A stretch of 64,000 nt of DNA from Leptospira inadai serovar Lyme str. 10 (lineage in GTDB: Bacteria > Spirochaetota > Leptospiria > Leptospirales > Leptospiraceae): NCBI RefSeq assembly GCF_000243675.2, contig NZ_AHMM02000024.1, positions 62,001 through 126,000 of the forward strand. The letters are read 5' to 3'. The notes below the pieces were generated by a model. That model did not search any database, was not told the origin of the DNA, and saw only the letters and a list, made by a program, of their open reading frames with translations. A program made the translations under genes and the position numbers. Position 1 is the first letter of the stretch. Each line of letters starts with the position of its first letter. Below are positions 42,986 through 51,575 of this stretch, one piece after another.

Positions 42986-43014
42986 TTGACACTGTAATCA
43001 ATAATGATTACAGT
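42986..43014 (+). promoter_or_regulatory. Promoter with overlapping operator of the third TA pair
   Basis: TTGACA (42986-42991), 17-bp spacer, TACAGT (43009-43014). A perfect 8-bp inverted repeat CTGTAATC (42992-42999) / GATTACAG (43006-43013) fills the spacer and -10. The TTG start at 43021 is 6 nt downstream, again suggesting a leaderless toxin mRNA. Confidence 0.65.
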
Positions 43015-43020
43015 TAAATC

Positions 43021-43287
43021 TTGATTTTCCAAGTTGAGCTATCTAAATCAGCAGCGAAGAAAGCTCGGCAAATGCCTAAGAGCGCAAGGCAAGATCTAAT
43101 TTTGTTATTGGAAGAATTAGAAAAAGAAGGACCACTTCAGCCTGAGTGGCCTAACTACAGTAAATTAGGAAAGAATGAATACCATTGTCATCTTTCTTAT
43201 AGCTGGGTCGCTTGTTGGAGAAATGAAAAGAATTCATTATTAATAGAGGTATATTATGCTGGCAGTCGTGAAAACGCCCCTTACTGA
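43021..43287 (+). CDS. RelE-like toxin
   Basis: 88 residues: VELSKSAAKKARQMPKSA (typical RelE N-terminal helix), then LGKNEYHCHLSYSWVACW and IEVYYAGSRENAPY. A predicted mRNA interferase of the RelE/ParE superfamily. TTG start without ribosome site. Overlaps the antitoxin gene by 32 nt. Confidence 0.82.
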   Translation: MIFQVELSKSAAKKARQMPKSARQDLILLLEELEKEGPLQPEWPNYSKLGKNEYHCHLSYSWVACWRNEKNSLLIEVYYAGSRENAPY

Positions 43288-43627
43288 GGTTACGGTAAAA
43301 GGAGAAATATCTACTACCTTTTTGAAAGCACTCAAGAAGGAATTTGGTAAAAAACTTCTTATAGAAAAGTCGGAGGAATCGGTCCCCTGGAAGGATACTA
43401 TATTTTTTAAGGAGAATAAGGAGTTTCTTCAACCAGGATCAAAATTGAAATACTATAGAAAGCAAGCCGGATTAAGTCTTTCTGAACTAGGCGAAAAATT
43501 GGGCGGTATTCCAAGACAAAATCTCTCAGCTATGGAGCTCGGAAAAAGGCCGATTTCAAGGGACTTAGCTAAGCAACTTTCGAAATTATTCAAAAAGCCT
43601 GTCGAGGTTTTTCTGTATGCTGAGTAA
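43256..43627 (+). CDS. XRE-family antitoxin
   Basis: 123 residues, ATG with GAGG upstream. Helix-turn-helix in the C-terminal part: LKYYRKQAGLSLSELGEKLG, then PRQNLSAMELGKRPIS. Its N-terminal half is probably toxin-binding. Pairs with the RelE-like toxin at 43021. Confidence 0.85.
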   Translation: MLAVVKTPLTEVTVKGEISTTFLKALKKEFGKKLLIEKSEESVPWKDTIFFKENKEFLQPGSKLKYYRKQAGLSLSELGEKLGGIPRQNLSAMELGKRPISRDLAKQLSKLFKKPVEVFLYAE

Positions 43628-43642
43628 TTCTACTTTTGATAG

Positions 43643-43876
43643 AAACTAATAAAGAAATCCAAATTTTCCCATACTGTAATTCAAGAAATTAAATCCGGGA
43701 GAAAATATAGCCCAACCTTTACAAGTCTTATTAAAGTTATTGAAGCCCTCAATGTAGAAATTGTTGTTAAGAAAAATTTTAAAGAACGATTTCGCGCCTC
43801 GCAAGTTGGCAGTGTAAAATCGATAGGAAGACCCTTCACTTCCTTGAATGCACCCTATGTCTCATTAGAATTCTAA
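43643..43876 (+). pseudogene. 5'-truncated XRE antitoxin remnant
   Basis: An open frame without start: SHTVIQEIKSGRKYSP, then LIKVIEALNVEIVVKK, the second half of an XRE helix-turn-helix and its following helix, ending at TAA 43874. The part before KKSKFSHT is missing. It looks like the tail of another antitoxin gene, truncated by recombination, next to an intact pair. Confidence 0.65.
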
Positions 43877-44474
43877 CTCTATTCTGCGGGACAATAGCTA
43901 GATTATCGGAAGTGATGTCCTATGTCGCCTCGTATAATAATCTGCGCTAAATGAATCTGGAAGAATACACGGTGGAGCAAAACTTAAGTCTCTAACGGAG
44001 TAAAAGACTTCCATGAGACCCGCATTTTAATCAATCTATTATTTCTTATCGATTTTTAATATATAGGGCCCTCTTATATGGAGCGACGTCCGTTCGAAGG
44101 AACATAAGTTAGAAATAGTAAATCCGTTTAATGTGACAAAACCCACGAGGACGTCTCTCTTCAGAAAATAGAATCAAGTCGTCTGTAGTCTCTAAGTATA
44201 CTGGAAACAGATAAAAATCGCGTCCGTAGCACTTACGCACCTATAAGAAATTCAAGATTATAGCAAATTCTAATAATTTCTCAAAATTGTTTAGAGAAAC
44301 ACTATTTCACGGGGAAGCAGGATATCAGTTCGTTTAGTATACTTTACTTTCATCTAAAATAGAAAAGAATCTTCCTCCTTTTTTAAATCGGCTTGCCCTT
44401 CGAATAATTAGAGTATACGAGTGTAGGCTTCCCGTTAAAACAACGTCCTAAACGAAAATTCTTAAACTGAGATC
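43877..44474. other. A+T-rich gap, nothing recognised
   Basis: 598 bp after the antitoxin remnant and before the degenerate sensor kinase. No open frame with a family match, no clear hairpin, no repeat. It may contain decayed cassette sequence. Confidence 0.5.
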
Positions 44475-45554
44475 ATGTTGAACGAAAAAAATGAATCTGG
44501 CATCGGAATTACTGCGAGGTTTTGTAGAAAGAAATTTCTTCTATCTGCCTCCCTATTATTTTTTTTCATATCCGTCATTGTCCCGATTGCAGACTCGATT
44601 TTAGGATATTCAATTCAAAGACTCGGTTTAATCATTGGGGGAATTGCCTCTCTCATCAGTATCATTTTAATTCTATACGGGAAATATACGCTTTCCGTTT
44701 ACATTTGCTCGTTTAGTTTTTGTTTGGCTCTTTGCGTCGGGACCTTTTGGAGTTCTCATAATATTGCATTCTGGTTTCCGGCCGTCGTGTTGTTCCACTT
44801 GTTCTTCGCTTCAAAAAAACATACTATTTTTGTTTTCGTATTTTGCTTATTACTCTCTTTTATCCAAGCACATATAAAAAGCGAAGAATTGAGTTTCGGA
44901 GCATTAACAGACTCTATCGGTTCTTTAATCGTTCTCTCCGTAATCGGATTAATGATCGCTACCGATCTGGAAGAACTTCTGCTCCAAAAGAATTCCTTAA
45001 TCCAAGAATTGAATCACAGAGTCAGAAATAATTTACAAGTCGTATTAGGATTGATTTCGCTCCTGAAAGCTTCCAATGAATGGGCCATGCCGACATTAAA
45101 TATTCTAGAACGTAGAGTTTTGGCTTTATCCAGCGTTCATAGCATCGACAGCGATCCATCAGCTTCCGGTAAAGTCCCTATGAGCATCGTATTCTCGGAC
45201 TACCTCAGTAGAATCGCTGCCGAAGTGATTCTATTCCCAAAGATTAATATTCCGAAAAATGAAACCTTTCTTACAATCAAAGACGCTATTTTTATGGCGA
45301 TGATCGCCGGAGAAATTATCACTACCGGAATGAATTCGCAAATCGAATCTTCAGTCTCCGAGCGATTTATCAATATTGAAATCGACGAATTAGAGACGGA
45401 TTTTGTGGAATTGAAAATTACCGGAATTGCGATCGTTCTCGGACAAGGCATAGAATTTATCGAATTGTTAGCCGAACAACTAGGCGCCAAATTGCGGGTC
45501 GCACACGATAAAGAAAAGCCGATCAGCATCGTCACATTTAGAAAGTCCGCATAG
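44475..45554 (+). CDS. Membrane histidine-kinase-like protein with degenerate ATPase domain
   Basis: 359 residues. Six or so membrane helices (residues ~22-165), then a HisKA_2/HWE-type phosphoacceptor region QELNHRVRNNLQVVLGLISL (His181). The region expected to be the ATPase domain keeps an N-box-like helix (MAMIAGEIITTGM) but lacks the G1 DxGxG motif. The final LGQGIEFIELLAEQLGA resembles the G2 helix. ATP binding is doubtful, so it may act as phosphotransfer or scaffold protein. Located in the accessory region. Confidence 0.7.
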   Translation: MLNEKNESGIGITARFCRKKFLLSASLLFFFISVIVPIADSILGYSIQRLGLIIGGIASLISIILILYGKYTLSVYICSFSFCLALCVGTFWSSHNIAFWFPAVVLFHLFFASKKHTIFVFVFCLLLSFIQAHIKSEELSFGALTDSIGSLIVLSVIGLMIATDLEELLLQKNSLIQELNHRVRNNLQVVLGLISLLKASNEWAMPTLNILERRVLALSSVHSIDSDPSASGKVPMSIVFSDYLSRIAAEVILFPKINIPKNETFLTIKDAIFMAMIAGEIITTGMNSQIESSVSERFINIEIDELETDFVELKITGIAIVLGQGIEFIELLAEQLGAKLRVAHDKEKPISIVTFRKSA

Positions 45555-46078
45555 ATGCCGGATGTCGATCGCGAGACCTTTGGGACCATTAAGACTTCGT
45601 TAGAGTTTTCTAACCTGAGCCTCGCAAGAACTAAAGTAGCAAATAAAAGCGCAGCTACTACGAACAAGAAACTGCAGACAGTTATCAAAGGGAGTCATTG
45701 CTATTTTTGCAAAGCATGTCCTCGCGCTGAGTCCTATGGACTTCTTATAGGGTTAGCTGAGCACCTTGGCGATAAATCGGCGTCGGACACTTTTGAAAAT
45801 TCTTGACATAATTACGATTTGCAGCATGGCTTCTGGACCCACGCAGTATTACTGCATAAGAGAAAGGAAACGATTTTTGGTGAAGAGAAGGCAAAGGATC
45901 CATCTCATAACGATAGAGTTCATTTTATTTTTGACTTTGACCGATTTCGACTATTTTGTCCGACTTCCGGTTAACGGATTCTGAAAATATCGGATACTTT
46001 CTATTCAATCATTCCGAGCCGTTCGGCTGCTTCGGATCGGCTTTGAATGAAAATCAGTATTGATACGTTGAGGAAAAA
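45555..46078. other. Gap with partial structured repeat copy 3
   Basis: 524 bp. Contains the partial repeat at 45707-45742. Short frames here (45555-45806, 45766-45984) have no ribosome site or family and are not called. Confidence 0.5.
45707..45742 (+). repeat. Structured repeat, partial copy 3
   Basis: TTGCAAAGCATG then AGTCCTATGGACT: matches the 3' part of copies 1-2 (TTGCAAAGCAAG then AGTCCTTCGGACT) with scattered changes and one 1-nt indel. A GGTTAGCT word follows at 45751. It suggests that the repeat array once extended to here. Confidence 0.55.
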
Positions 46079-46792
46079 ATGAAAGTAAATCAAGCAATCG
46101 CATTAGTTACGGGATCGAATCGAGGAATCGGAAAGGCGCTCGTGGAAAGTCTGTTAGAGGGAGGAGCTCGGAAAATATACGCCGCAGCAAGAACTTGGAA
46201 CGGAACAAATCCGTCGGATAAAAGAATTGTTCCTGTCGAATTGGATATCACAAACAAAAAGAGTGTTGCTGAGTTATCTAATCGAGCGACCGATGTGAAC
46301 CTACTATTCAATAATGCCGGAGTCTTGGATTTTAACGATATCTTAAATGCATCCGAGGATCAATTTGAACGTAACTTTTCCGTAAATTTTTTCGGAAATT
46401 TGAATATGGCTCGAACATTTACACCCCTCTTAGAGAAAAACTCCGATGGAACGATCGTGAATATTCTGACATTATTATCCTTGGTCAGTATGCCCGGTCT
46501 ATCTGCCTACAATGCATCCAAGGCAGCGGCTTGGTCTATGAGCTTGTCTTTGCGCGCTACTTTGGCGAGCCGCGGAATACGGGTTTGCAACGTTTTTCCC
46601 GGTGCCGTCGATACCGATATGCTGTCCGGGGTTGAAATCCCGAAAACCGGTCCTAAAGAAGTGGCGAATGCGATCCTTAAAGGGTTGGAATCCGGAGAAG
46701 AGGATATTTTTCCCGACCCGATGTCCGTTTCCATATATGAAGCTTGGAAGAAGGACCATAAAGCGGTCGAAAAACAATTTGCTTCCATGTAA
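46079..46792 (+). CDS. Short-chain dehydrogenase/reductase
   Basis: 237 residues. Cofactor motif VTGSNRGIGKALVESLL, LLFNNAGVLD, catalytic Tyr/Lys in YNASKAA. GAGGA just before ATG. Followed 29 nt later by an AraC-family gene, so they may form an operon. Substrate unknown. Confidence 0.9.
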   Translation: MKVNQAIALVTGSNRGIGKALVESLLEGGARKIYAAARTWNGTNPSDKRIVPVELDITNKKSVAELSNRATDVNLLFNNAGVLDFNDILNASEDQFERNFSVNFFGNLNMARTFTPLLEKNSDGTIVNILTLLSLVSMPGLSAYNASKAAAWSMSLSLRATLASRGIRVCNVFPGAVDTDMLSGVEIPKTGPKEVANAILKGLESGEEDIFPDPMSVSIYEAWKKDHKAVEKQFASM

Positions 46793-46821
46793 TTAAGAAC
46801 CGGGGTACCGAGGAGTTTGCA

Positions 46822-47763
46822 ATGAAAATGAGAGGCGGTAAAGGCGAGTTACAGATTTCTGAATTGCGGACTCCGACGGTAAAAGTCATCATTGCGCCCG
46901 AAACGTTGAAAGGAATGCCCGGAGTCGAAATGATCGCTTTCGGAGCCGACGGGAATTCCGCAATTATTTATAAAAAGTTAATAAAGCATCTTCCGGAACG
47001 CGAAGTCTTTGCCAAGGCCGCTTCACTTACGATCGTATGTCGCGGTAAAAAAAGGATCACTTCCTCCGGGGGAGATTTTTTCGAGTTGGGAGAAAACGAG
47101 GCAATTTTTCTCCCGCCCGACCTTTATATGATTTCGGAGCTACTTCCGGCGAAGGGCGGCGTATTTGAGAGTTATATTTTCTTTTTTCAGGATTCTCTAA
47201 TTGAGGAATTTTTAAAGACGAAAAGAGTTCGGCTCGTGTCCGATTCCGTCGGCGATCTTTTTCGGATACCTTACGGTGGAGGCTTAAAGCTGTATGCGGA
47301 AAATCTTAGACCTTTATTTGCCAGTCTCGGACGCAAATCGGACGGGTTGCTTCGGATCAAACTTTTGGAAGCTTTGCAGATTTTTGCAAGTTCGGATAAA
47401 ACCGGGATTTTCCCGGATTGGTTATTCAAGGTTTCGAAGGATAGGCATCGCGATTTGAAAGGATTTATGGAAAAAAATTTCGATAAACCGCTTACCGTCG
47501 AGGACTTTGCAGCGCTGACCGGTCGAAGCATTTCTTCCTTTCAAAGAGATTTTAAACGAAGATACGGTATTAGCCCGAAAAAATGGCTAATCTCGCGTCG
47601 ATTGGAAAAAGCGAAACGCTTGTTGGAAATAGGAGGCACGGGCGTAGCGGACGCCGCACTCGTGATCGGTTACGAAAATACCTCCCATTTTATCCGAGCC
47701 TTTCAGAACCAGTACGGCGTCACACCGGGTGAATTTTTAAAAAATCGCGGTTTGGTCGTATGA
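46822..47763 (+). CDS. AraC-family transcriptional regulator
   Basis: 313 residues. N-terminal cupin-like sensing domain and C-terminal double helix-turn-helix: LTVEDFAALTGRSISSFQRDFKRRYG, then VADAALVIGYENTSHFIRAF and GVTPGEFLK. AGGAG 7 nt before ATG. Probably regulates the SDR gene upstream. The inducer is unknown. Confidence 0.9.
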   Translation: MKMRGGKGELQISELRTPTVKVIIAPETLKGMPGVEMIAFGADGNSAIIYKKLIKHLPEREVFAKAASLTIVCRGKKRITSSGGDFFELGENEAIFLPPDLYMISELLPAKGGVFESYIFFFQDSLIEEFLKTKRVRLVSDSVGDLFRIPYGGGLKLYAENLRPLFASLGRKSDGLLRIKLLEALQIFASSDKTGIFPDWLFKVSKDRHRDLKGFMEKNFDKPLTVEDFAALTGRSISSFQRDFKRRYGISPKKWLISRRLEKAKRLLEIGGTGVADAALVIGYENTSHFIRAFQNQYGVTPGEFLKNRGLVV

Positions 47764-47796
47764 GTTCATCCCGATCCAAAATGGCGCAAATCGGAA

Positions 47797-48093
47797 CTAT
47801 ATTCCAAAAGCATTGTATGTTATTAGCGTAGGAGGAGCTGCAAAGTCCGACCGGATCTTATTTACCATTTCTTGGGCAAGGCCGCTCCTTTCGTACGCCA
47901 CTGCATCTTCTTCGGTTTGCCAAACGGAAATTGCCAAAAAGCTATCAGGAGCTGTCTTTTCTTGTAGAAGCGCCGCGCTAATATTACCTTCGGCTTTTCG
48001 AATCATCGGAATAGCTTCCTTTTCATAAGTCAGACAAATCTCGACTACCCTTTCCTGCTTTGCTTTAAATTTACCGATTCGAACGAATGCCAT
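47797..48093 (-). CDS. Antibiotic biosynthesis monooxygenase-like (ABM) protein
   Basis: 98 residues, the length of single ABM domains. Pattern VRIGKFKAKQERVVEICL, AEGNISAALLQEK, FLAISVWQTEEDAVAYERS. These small ferredoxin-like dimers act as monooxygenases or heme/quinol-related enzymes, but many have unknown roles. Convergent with the AraC gene. Confidence 0.75.
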   Translation of the reverse strand: MAFVRIGKFKAKQERVVEICLTYEKEAIPMIRKAEGNISAALLQEKTAPDSFLAISVWQTEEDAVAYERSGLAQEMVNKIRSDFAAPPTLITYNAFGI

Positions 48094-48416
48094 TTTTCTT
48101 CTCCGTCCAACTATATAAGATCGTATTCGATCCTGCGCCTATCAAAATATCCTGCCCGATAGCGGCAATTTTTAGTTTCGAAGAATGGATCTTACATTTT
48201 TCGATGGAATGATACGGACATAATATCCCGGCGACAGGAATCGCCCGAACGCAATCATTCCATCCGACCTGCAAATCAAATTTTTCTTATGCTATTCCGT
48301 TTCCGATTCGATCGAGGACGCTAATTATTCTAAACATGTCGTTTAACGATTACGTATAAAAGCAGAATAATCCCCTATTATGCATAACCTTATCTTATCG
48401 ACAAGTCTATCTCTGT

Positions 48417-48453
48417 GGGCGGCCCCCTTCACTTCGTTCAGGGTCACGCTGCT
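48417..48453 (+). repeat. Short GC-rich dispersed repeat, copy 1
   Basis: The block GGGCGGCCCCCTTCACTTCG followed by TTCAGGGTCACGCTGCT recurs at 58910-58945 with one 2-to-1 base change. In both places it is next to a MITE-like copy with GAAGACAGA words, so the two repeats may travel together. Confidence 0.6.
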
Positions 48454-48560
48454 ACGGGCTGCGCTTTCGCTCCGGTCTCAGCGGATTTATTATATGAATA
48501 ACGCTTCGATACTGATAGCGCCGAGACTGCTTCGCACCCTTCGTATCGTTGCCGCTAGCA

Positions 48561-48672
48561 GAAGACAGAACATTGATAAGCGGAGTTTCCACGTTCTAGG
48601 GAAAGATTCTTGCATTATAGTGGATTTTTCCTCTTCCCCCAGGATTTCCAGCCTCGAGCGGCTTCTGTCTAG
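48561..48672 (+). repeat. MITE-like dispersed repeat, copy 2
   Basis: Begins GAAGACAGAACATTG and ends GGCTTCTGTCT; the right terminal repeat is 8 of 10 bases. Internal words GTTTCCACG, GAAAGATTCTTG and TTATAGTGGATTT match copy 1 at 2884-2988. Confidence 0.7.
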
Positions 48673-48745
48673 CGTGAGCGAAGCGAACGCATCCGTCCTC
48701 AGTCTTCAGTCCTCTGTACAGAGCGGGAAATGGATTCGATGGAAA

Positions 48746-49543
48746 TTATTCTACTGCGAGAATCACGGAGGATGAGTTGAAGAAGACATGAACTTCTTTT
48801 TCAATATCCAAATTCAAAAGCTTTGTAGCTTGGCTGGAAATAATCGAGACCAACTTATTCCCTCCGGGTAATTCGACGATGACCTCATCGTTTACGCTGC
48901 CTCTGGAAATCGAAAAAATCCTTCCGAACAATTTGTTTTCGGAACTAAGCGACGAGATGGAATCCGTTGCGATTGAGATAAAAGAGGCCTTAATAAGAGC
49001 GTAAACCGGGATACCGATCCTTAAACCTAAATTTTCCACGCTATGATTCGTAATCGTCGCGATAATTTCCTGATCTCCTTTTAAAGAAATTACGATCTCC
49101 GAATTAACCGCCCCTTTTTGTAGGCTTTTTACCTTTCCATAAAATTGATTTCTTGCACTGGTTTTCATTGCGATTCTGTTTAAAAAATTTAGCAGCTCCA
49201 GAGGATTATCCATCCTTTCGCTCAATCGATTTAAAAATTTTTTATGTTCCTCCTCTATAATTTGATAAAATTGAATGATTTCACGGGCCTTAGCGGTTAA
49301 TTTTGCACCGCCTCCGCTAATTCCTCCGACGCTTTTTTCAACCAGCGTTTCCTTATGCAGGTTATTAATTAAATCGATGGAATCCCAGGCGGTTTTATAG
49401 CTGATTCCGACTTCCTTAGCGGCTTTGGAAATGGAGCCGCATTTTTCGATCGCACGTAGCAAATCGATCTTTTCCTTACCCAGAGTATTGGCTTTATTAT
49501 ACTTCAGCCAGAGATTTCCGTCTATCTGCATCTTATTCTTCAT
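48746..49543 (-). CDS. modE: ModE-like molybdate-responsive regulator
   Basis: 265 residues from ATG 49543 (a longer TTG frame to 49600 or ATG 49531 are alternatives). N-terminal winged helix: LLRAIEKCGSISKAAKEVGIS, YKTAWDSID, GGISGGGAKLT. Two C-terminal TOBE/Mop domains (NQFYGKVKSLQKGAVNSEI and NKLFGRIFSISRGSVNDEV) bind molybdate. Divergent from the beta-barrel and modABC genes, with a ModE box between (49633-49656). Confidence 0.92.
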   Translation of the reverse strand: MKNKMQIDGNLWLKYNKANTLGKEKIDLLRAIEKCGSISKAAKEVGISYKTAWDSIDLINNLHKETLVEKSVGGISGGGAKLTAKAREIIQFYQIIEEEHKKFLNRLSERMDNPLELLNFLNRIAMKTSARNQFYGKVKSLQKGAVNSEIVISLKGDQEIIATITNHSVENLGLRIGIPVYALIKASFISIATDSISSLSSENKLFGRIFSISRGSVNDEVIVELPGGNKLVSIISSQATKLLNLDIEKEVHVFFNSSSVILAVE

Positions 49544-49632
49544 TAGCGGGAATATTAACTCTCTACGGACCCAAGATTTCAAAATTGAAAATTTCGTCAA
49601 AAAAGGATTTTTCGGAATTTTTTGTTTACTAC

Positions 49633-49656
49633 CGTTATATAGTTGAGAATATAGCG
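49633..49656. promoter_or_regulatory. ModE box, CGTTATAT-N8-ATATAGCG
   Basis: Left half CGTTATAT is identical to the half-site of the Escherichia coli modA operator. The spacer is 8 bp as in that site, and the right half ATATAGCG differs from perfect symmetry at one base. It lies 36 bp before the beta-barrel gene start and 90 bp from the modE start, as expected for molybdate-dependent repression. Confidence 0.75.
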
Positions 49657-49691
49657 CTTTCTATAAATATTCGAAAGAGAAAAATGAAAAA

Positions 49692-51560
49692 ATGCTTTGT
49701 AGGAAGTTAAAGAAAATTGAAATCGTTTTTGCCCATTATTTAATAGTTTTGCTTACGATTTTGCCGAATCTACTCGGCGCCGAAGAATCGATCCAGGGTG
49801 TGCCTGCTTCCGAAACGAAAGAAGGGGGTCCTCGAAAAAATGATAGTGAGGCGGGGCCGATTTTCGAATCTACGACGACCGTCCCGACTAAAGAAGCGGT
49901 ATCGGGACCGGTATTAACTTCCGATCCGATTCCGGTGCAGGAAGCGCCTTATAAAAGTCCGATGGTCGGAAAGATGTCGGGGGAATACCTGCGTTCCTTG
50001 CAATTAACTCCGGAGCAAAATAAAGCGGTTCGATCCAACAAAGATCTTTGGTTTCAGGAAAAATATCGGGTGGGATTTGCTCTGAGACCCAGATACGAAT
50101 CTCAATTCAATCCCGATTTCGATAAGACCACTCCGGATAATAGGAACGTTTTTACGAACCAAACTCAAGCGTATCTGGTCGGTGATATTAATAAAAATTT
50201 AATATTCAAAATAACTCTCGAAGATATTCGCCAATGGGGAGGAAGTCAATTCCCGAGCGGGACGGGGGATGGTCGTTTCGGTTTAGCCGGGAATGCGGGG
50301 GTTACGTACAATACTTCCACCCAAAAAACGGTCCCCGTTTCCAATCCTACCTCTTTTAGAGAAGCATTTTTGGACGTTCGCAGTTCGGACGAATCTTTCA
50401 GACTTCGAATCGGGCGGCAAATTGCGGAATTCGGCGACGGAAGAATCATCGGTGCCAGAAACTTCAACCAAATCGGGAATTCTTTCGACGGATTAAGATT
50501 CACTGCAAAAAGAGGCATTCAGAGTTTGGATGTTTTCGGTTTCGTGATCAGTTCTCAAAATAATGCAAGCGGATTAGTGACTGCAAACGGCGCCGCGAAC
50601 AATTCCGTCGGCGACGCGTATTTTGTAGGAACGAATTATTGGATCAAATTCGCAAATTGGATCGGAGGCGATTTCTACGATTTCACCTTATTAAAACGGG
50701 CGATAGTCAGTCCGACCGCCCCGGTATATGATTCGGAGCTACGATCTCGACAAAGCGATCAATTGAATACTTATGGATTTCGCTTAACCAACAGGACCCA
50801 AAATAATTTTCTGCCGGATGGCCTTAAATGGGATTGGACGGTCGAGGCGGCATGGCAAAGCGGATCGACGGGTCAGAAAGTCGGTACTTCATGGTTACAA
50901 AGTCCCGGAACCACCAGTATTAACGTAAATGGACAAGCGATTCAAAATGAAAATCAAAAATACGATGCTCATTTTCTCGCTCTACAAACCGGATATTCGC
51001 CCGTAAATCCGCTAAGAGTCGGTATTCAATACGTTTATGCTTCGGGAGATCCGAATCGAAACGATTCTTCGGTCTCGACTTGGAATCCTCTATTCGGGGC
51101 CCGAAGGGCGGCGGGCGGTTCGATTCCGTGGTCGGGAGCTAATCTTTCCGGCGTCGTTTTCTGGCAAAACGTAAAAGATTATTCGATAAATATTAAGTAC
51201 GATTTCGGAAAATTGGGAACGTTTACGTTTGTATCTCATTTTTATTATAAAGCTAAACTTCAAGACGGTTATTACAATAATAACGGGTATGTCTCGGGAA
51301 GCACGGAAGATATGGCCAATCAGAATGCAAATAACGCCGGCGCTACCCGTTTAGGAAAAAAAATAGCCTCCGAAATCGATCTGATTTATCAGCTAACTCC
51401 GTACGAGAATCTTTCGGTCTGGACGGGAATCGCGTTCCTACGTGCGGGCGACGCGATCACTAACGCGAAAGTCAATCTTTTGAATCCGAATCCCGCTTTG
51501 CAATACACGAATCAACCCAATTCGACGTATTTCTTTTTACAAACAGTCTTTGCAATTTAA
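49692..51560 (+). CDS. Alginate-export-like outer membrane beta-barrel in the mod operon
   Basis: 622 residues. Signal peptide (FAHYLIVLLTILPNLLGA), a Pro/Thr-rich linker to residue ~90, then a barrel domain with repeated amphipathic strands (FALRPRYESQFN, NQTQAYLVGDI, FRLRIGRQIAEFGDGRIIG) and terminal aromatic Phe-Ala-Ile. The pattern resembles the alginate export family. It lies directly behind a ModE box and 15 nt before modA, so it may form an outer-membrane channel for molybdate or a related anion. That is inference. Confidence 0.8.
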   Translation: MLCRKLKKIEIVFAHYLIVLLTILPNLLGAEESIQGVPASETKEGGPRKNDSEAGPIFESTTTVPTKEAVSGPVLTSDPIPVQEAPYKSPMVGKMSGEYLRSLQLTPEQNKAVRSNKDLWFQEKYRVGFALRPRYESQFNPDFDKTTPDNRNVFTNQTQAYLVGDINKNLIFKITLEDIRQWGGSQFPSGTGDGRFGLAGNAGVTYNTSTQKTVPVSNPTSFREAFLDVRSSDESFRLRIGRQIAEFGDGRIIGARNFNQIGNSFDGLRFTAKRGIQSLDVFGFVISSQNNASGLVTANGAANNSVGDAYFVGTNYWIKFANWIGGDFYDFTLLKRAIVSPTAPVYDSELRSRQSDQLNTYGFRLTNRTQNNFLPDGLKWDWTVEAAWQSGSTGQKVGTSWLQSPGTTSINVNGQAIQNENQKYDAHFLALQTGYSPVNPLRVGIQYVYASGDPNRNDSSVSTWNPLFGARRAAGGSIPWSGANLSGVVFWQNVKDYSINIKYDFGKLGTFTFVSHFYYKAKLQDGYYNNNGYVSGSTEDMANQNANNAGATRLGKKIASEIDLIYQLTPYENLSVWTGIAFLRAGDAITNAKVNLLNPNPALQYTNQPNSTYFFLQTVFAI

Positions 51561-51575
51561 ATATAGAGGCAGCTA

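Larger units (their letters stand above)
48094..48745. other. Gap with two repeat blocks, no gene
   Basis: 652 bp. Holds a GC-rich block (48417-48453) shared with 58910-58945 and MITE-like copy 2 (48561-48672). A 131-codon frame across the repeats (48380-48775) is judged spurious. Confidence 0.55.

Noticed and set aside
45555..45984. Two short frames after the degenerate kinase
   Set aside because: They start without ribosome sites, and one crosses the partial structured repeat.
48380..48775. 131-codon frame between the ABM gene and modE
   Set aside because: It spans both dispersed repeats and overlaps the end of modE. The composition follows the repeats.
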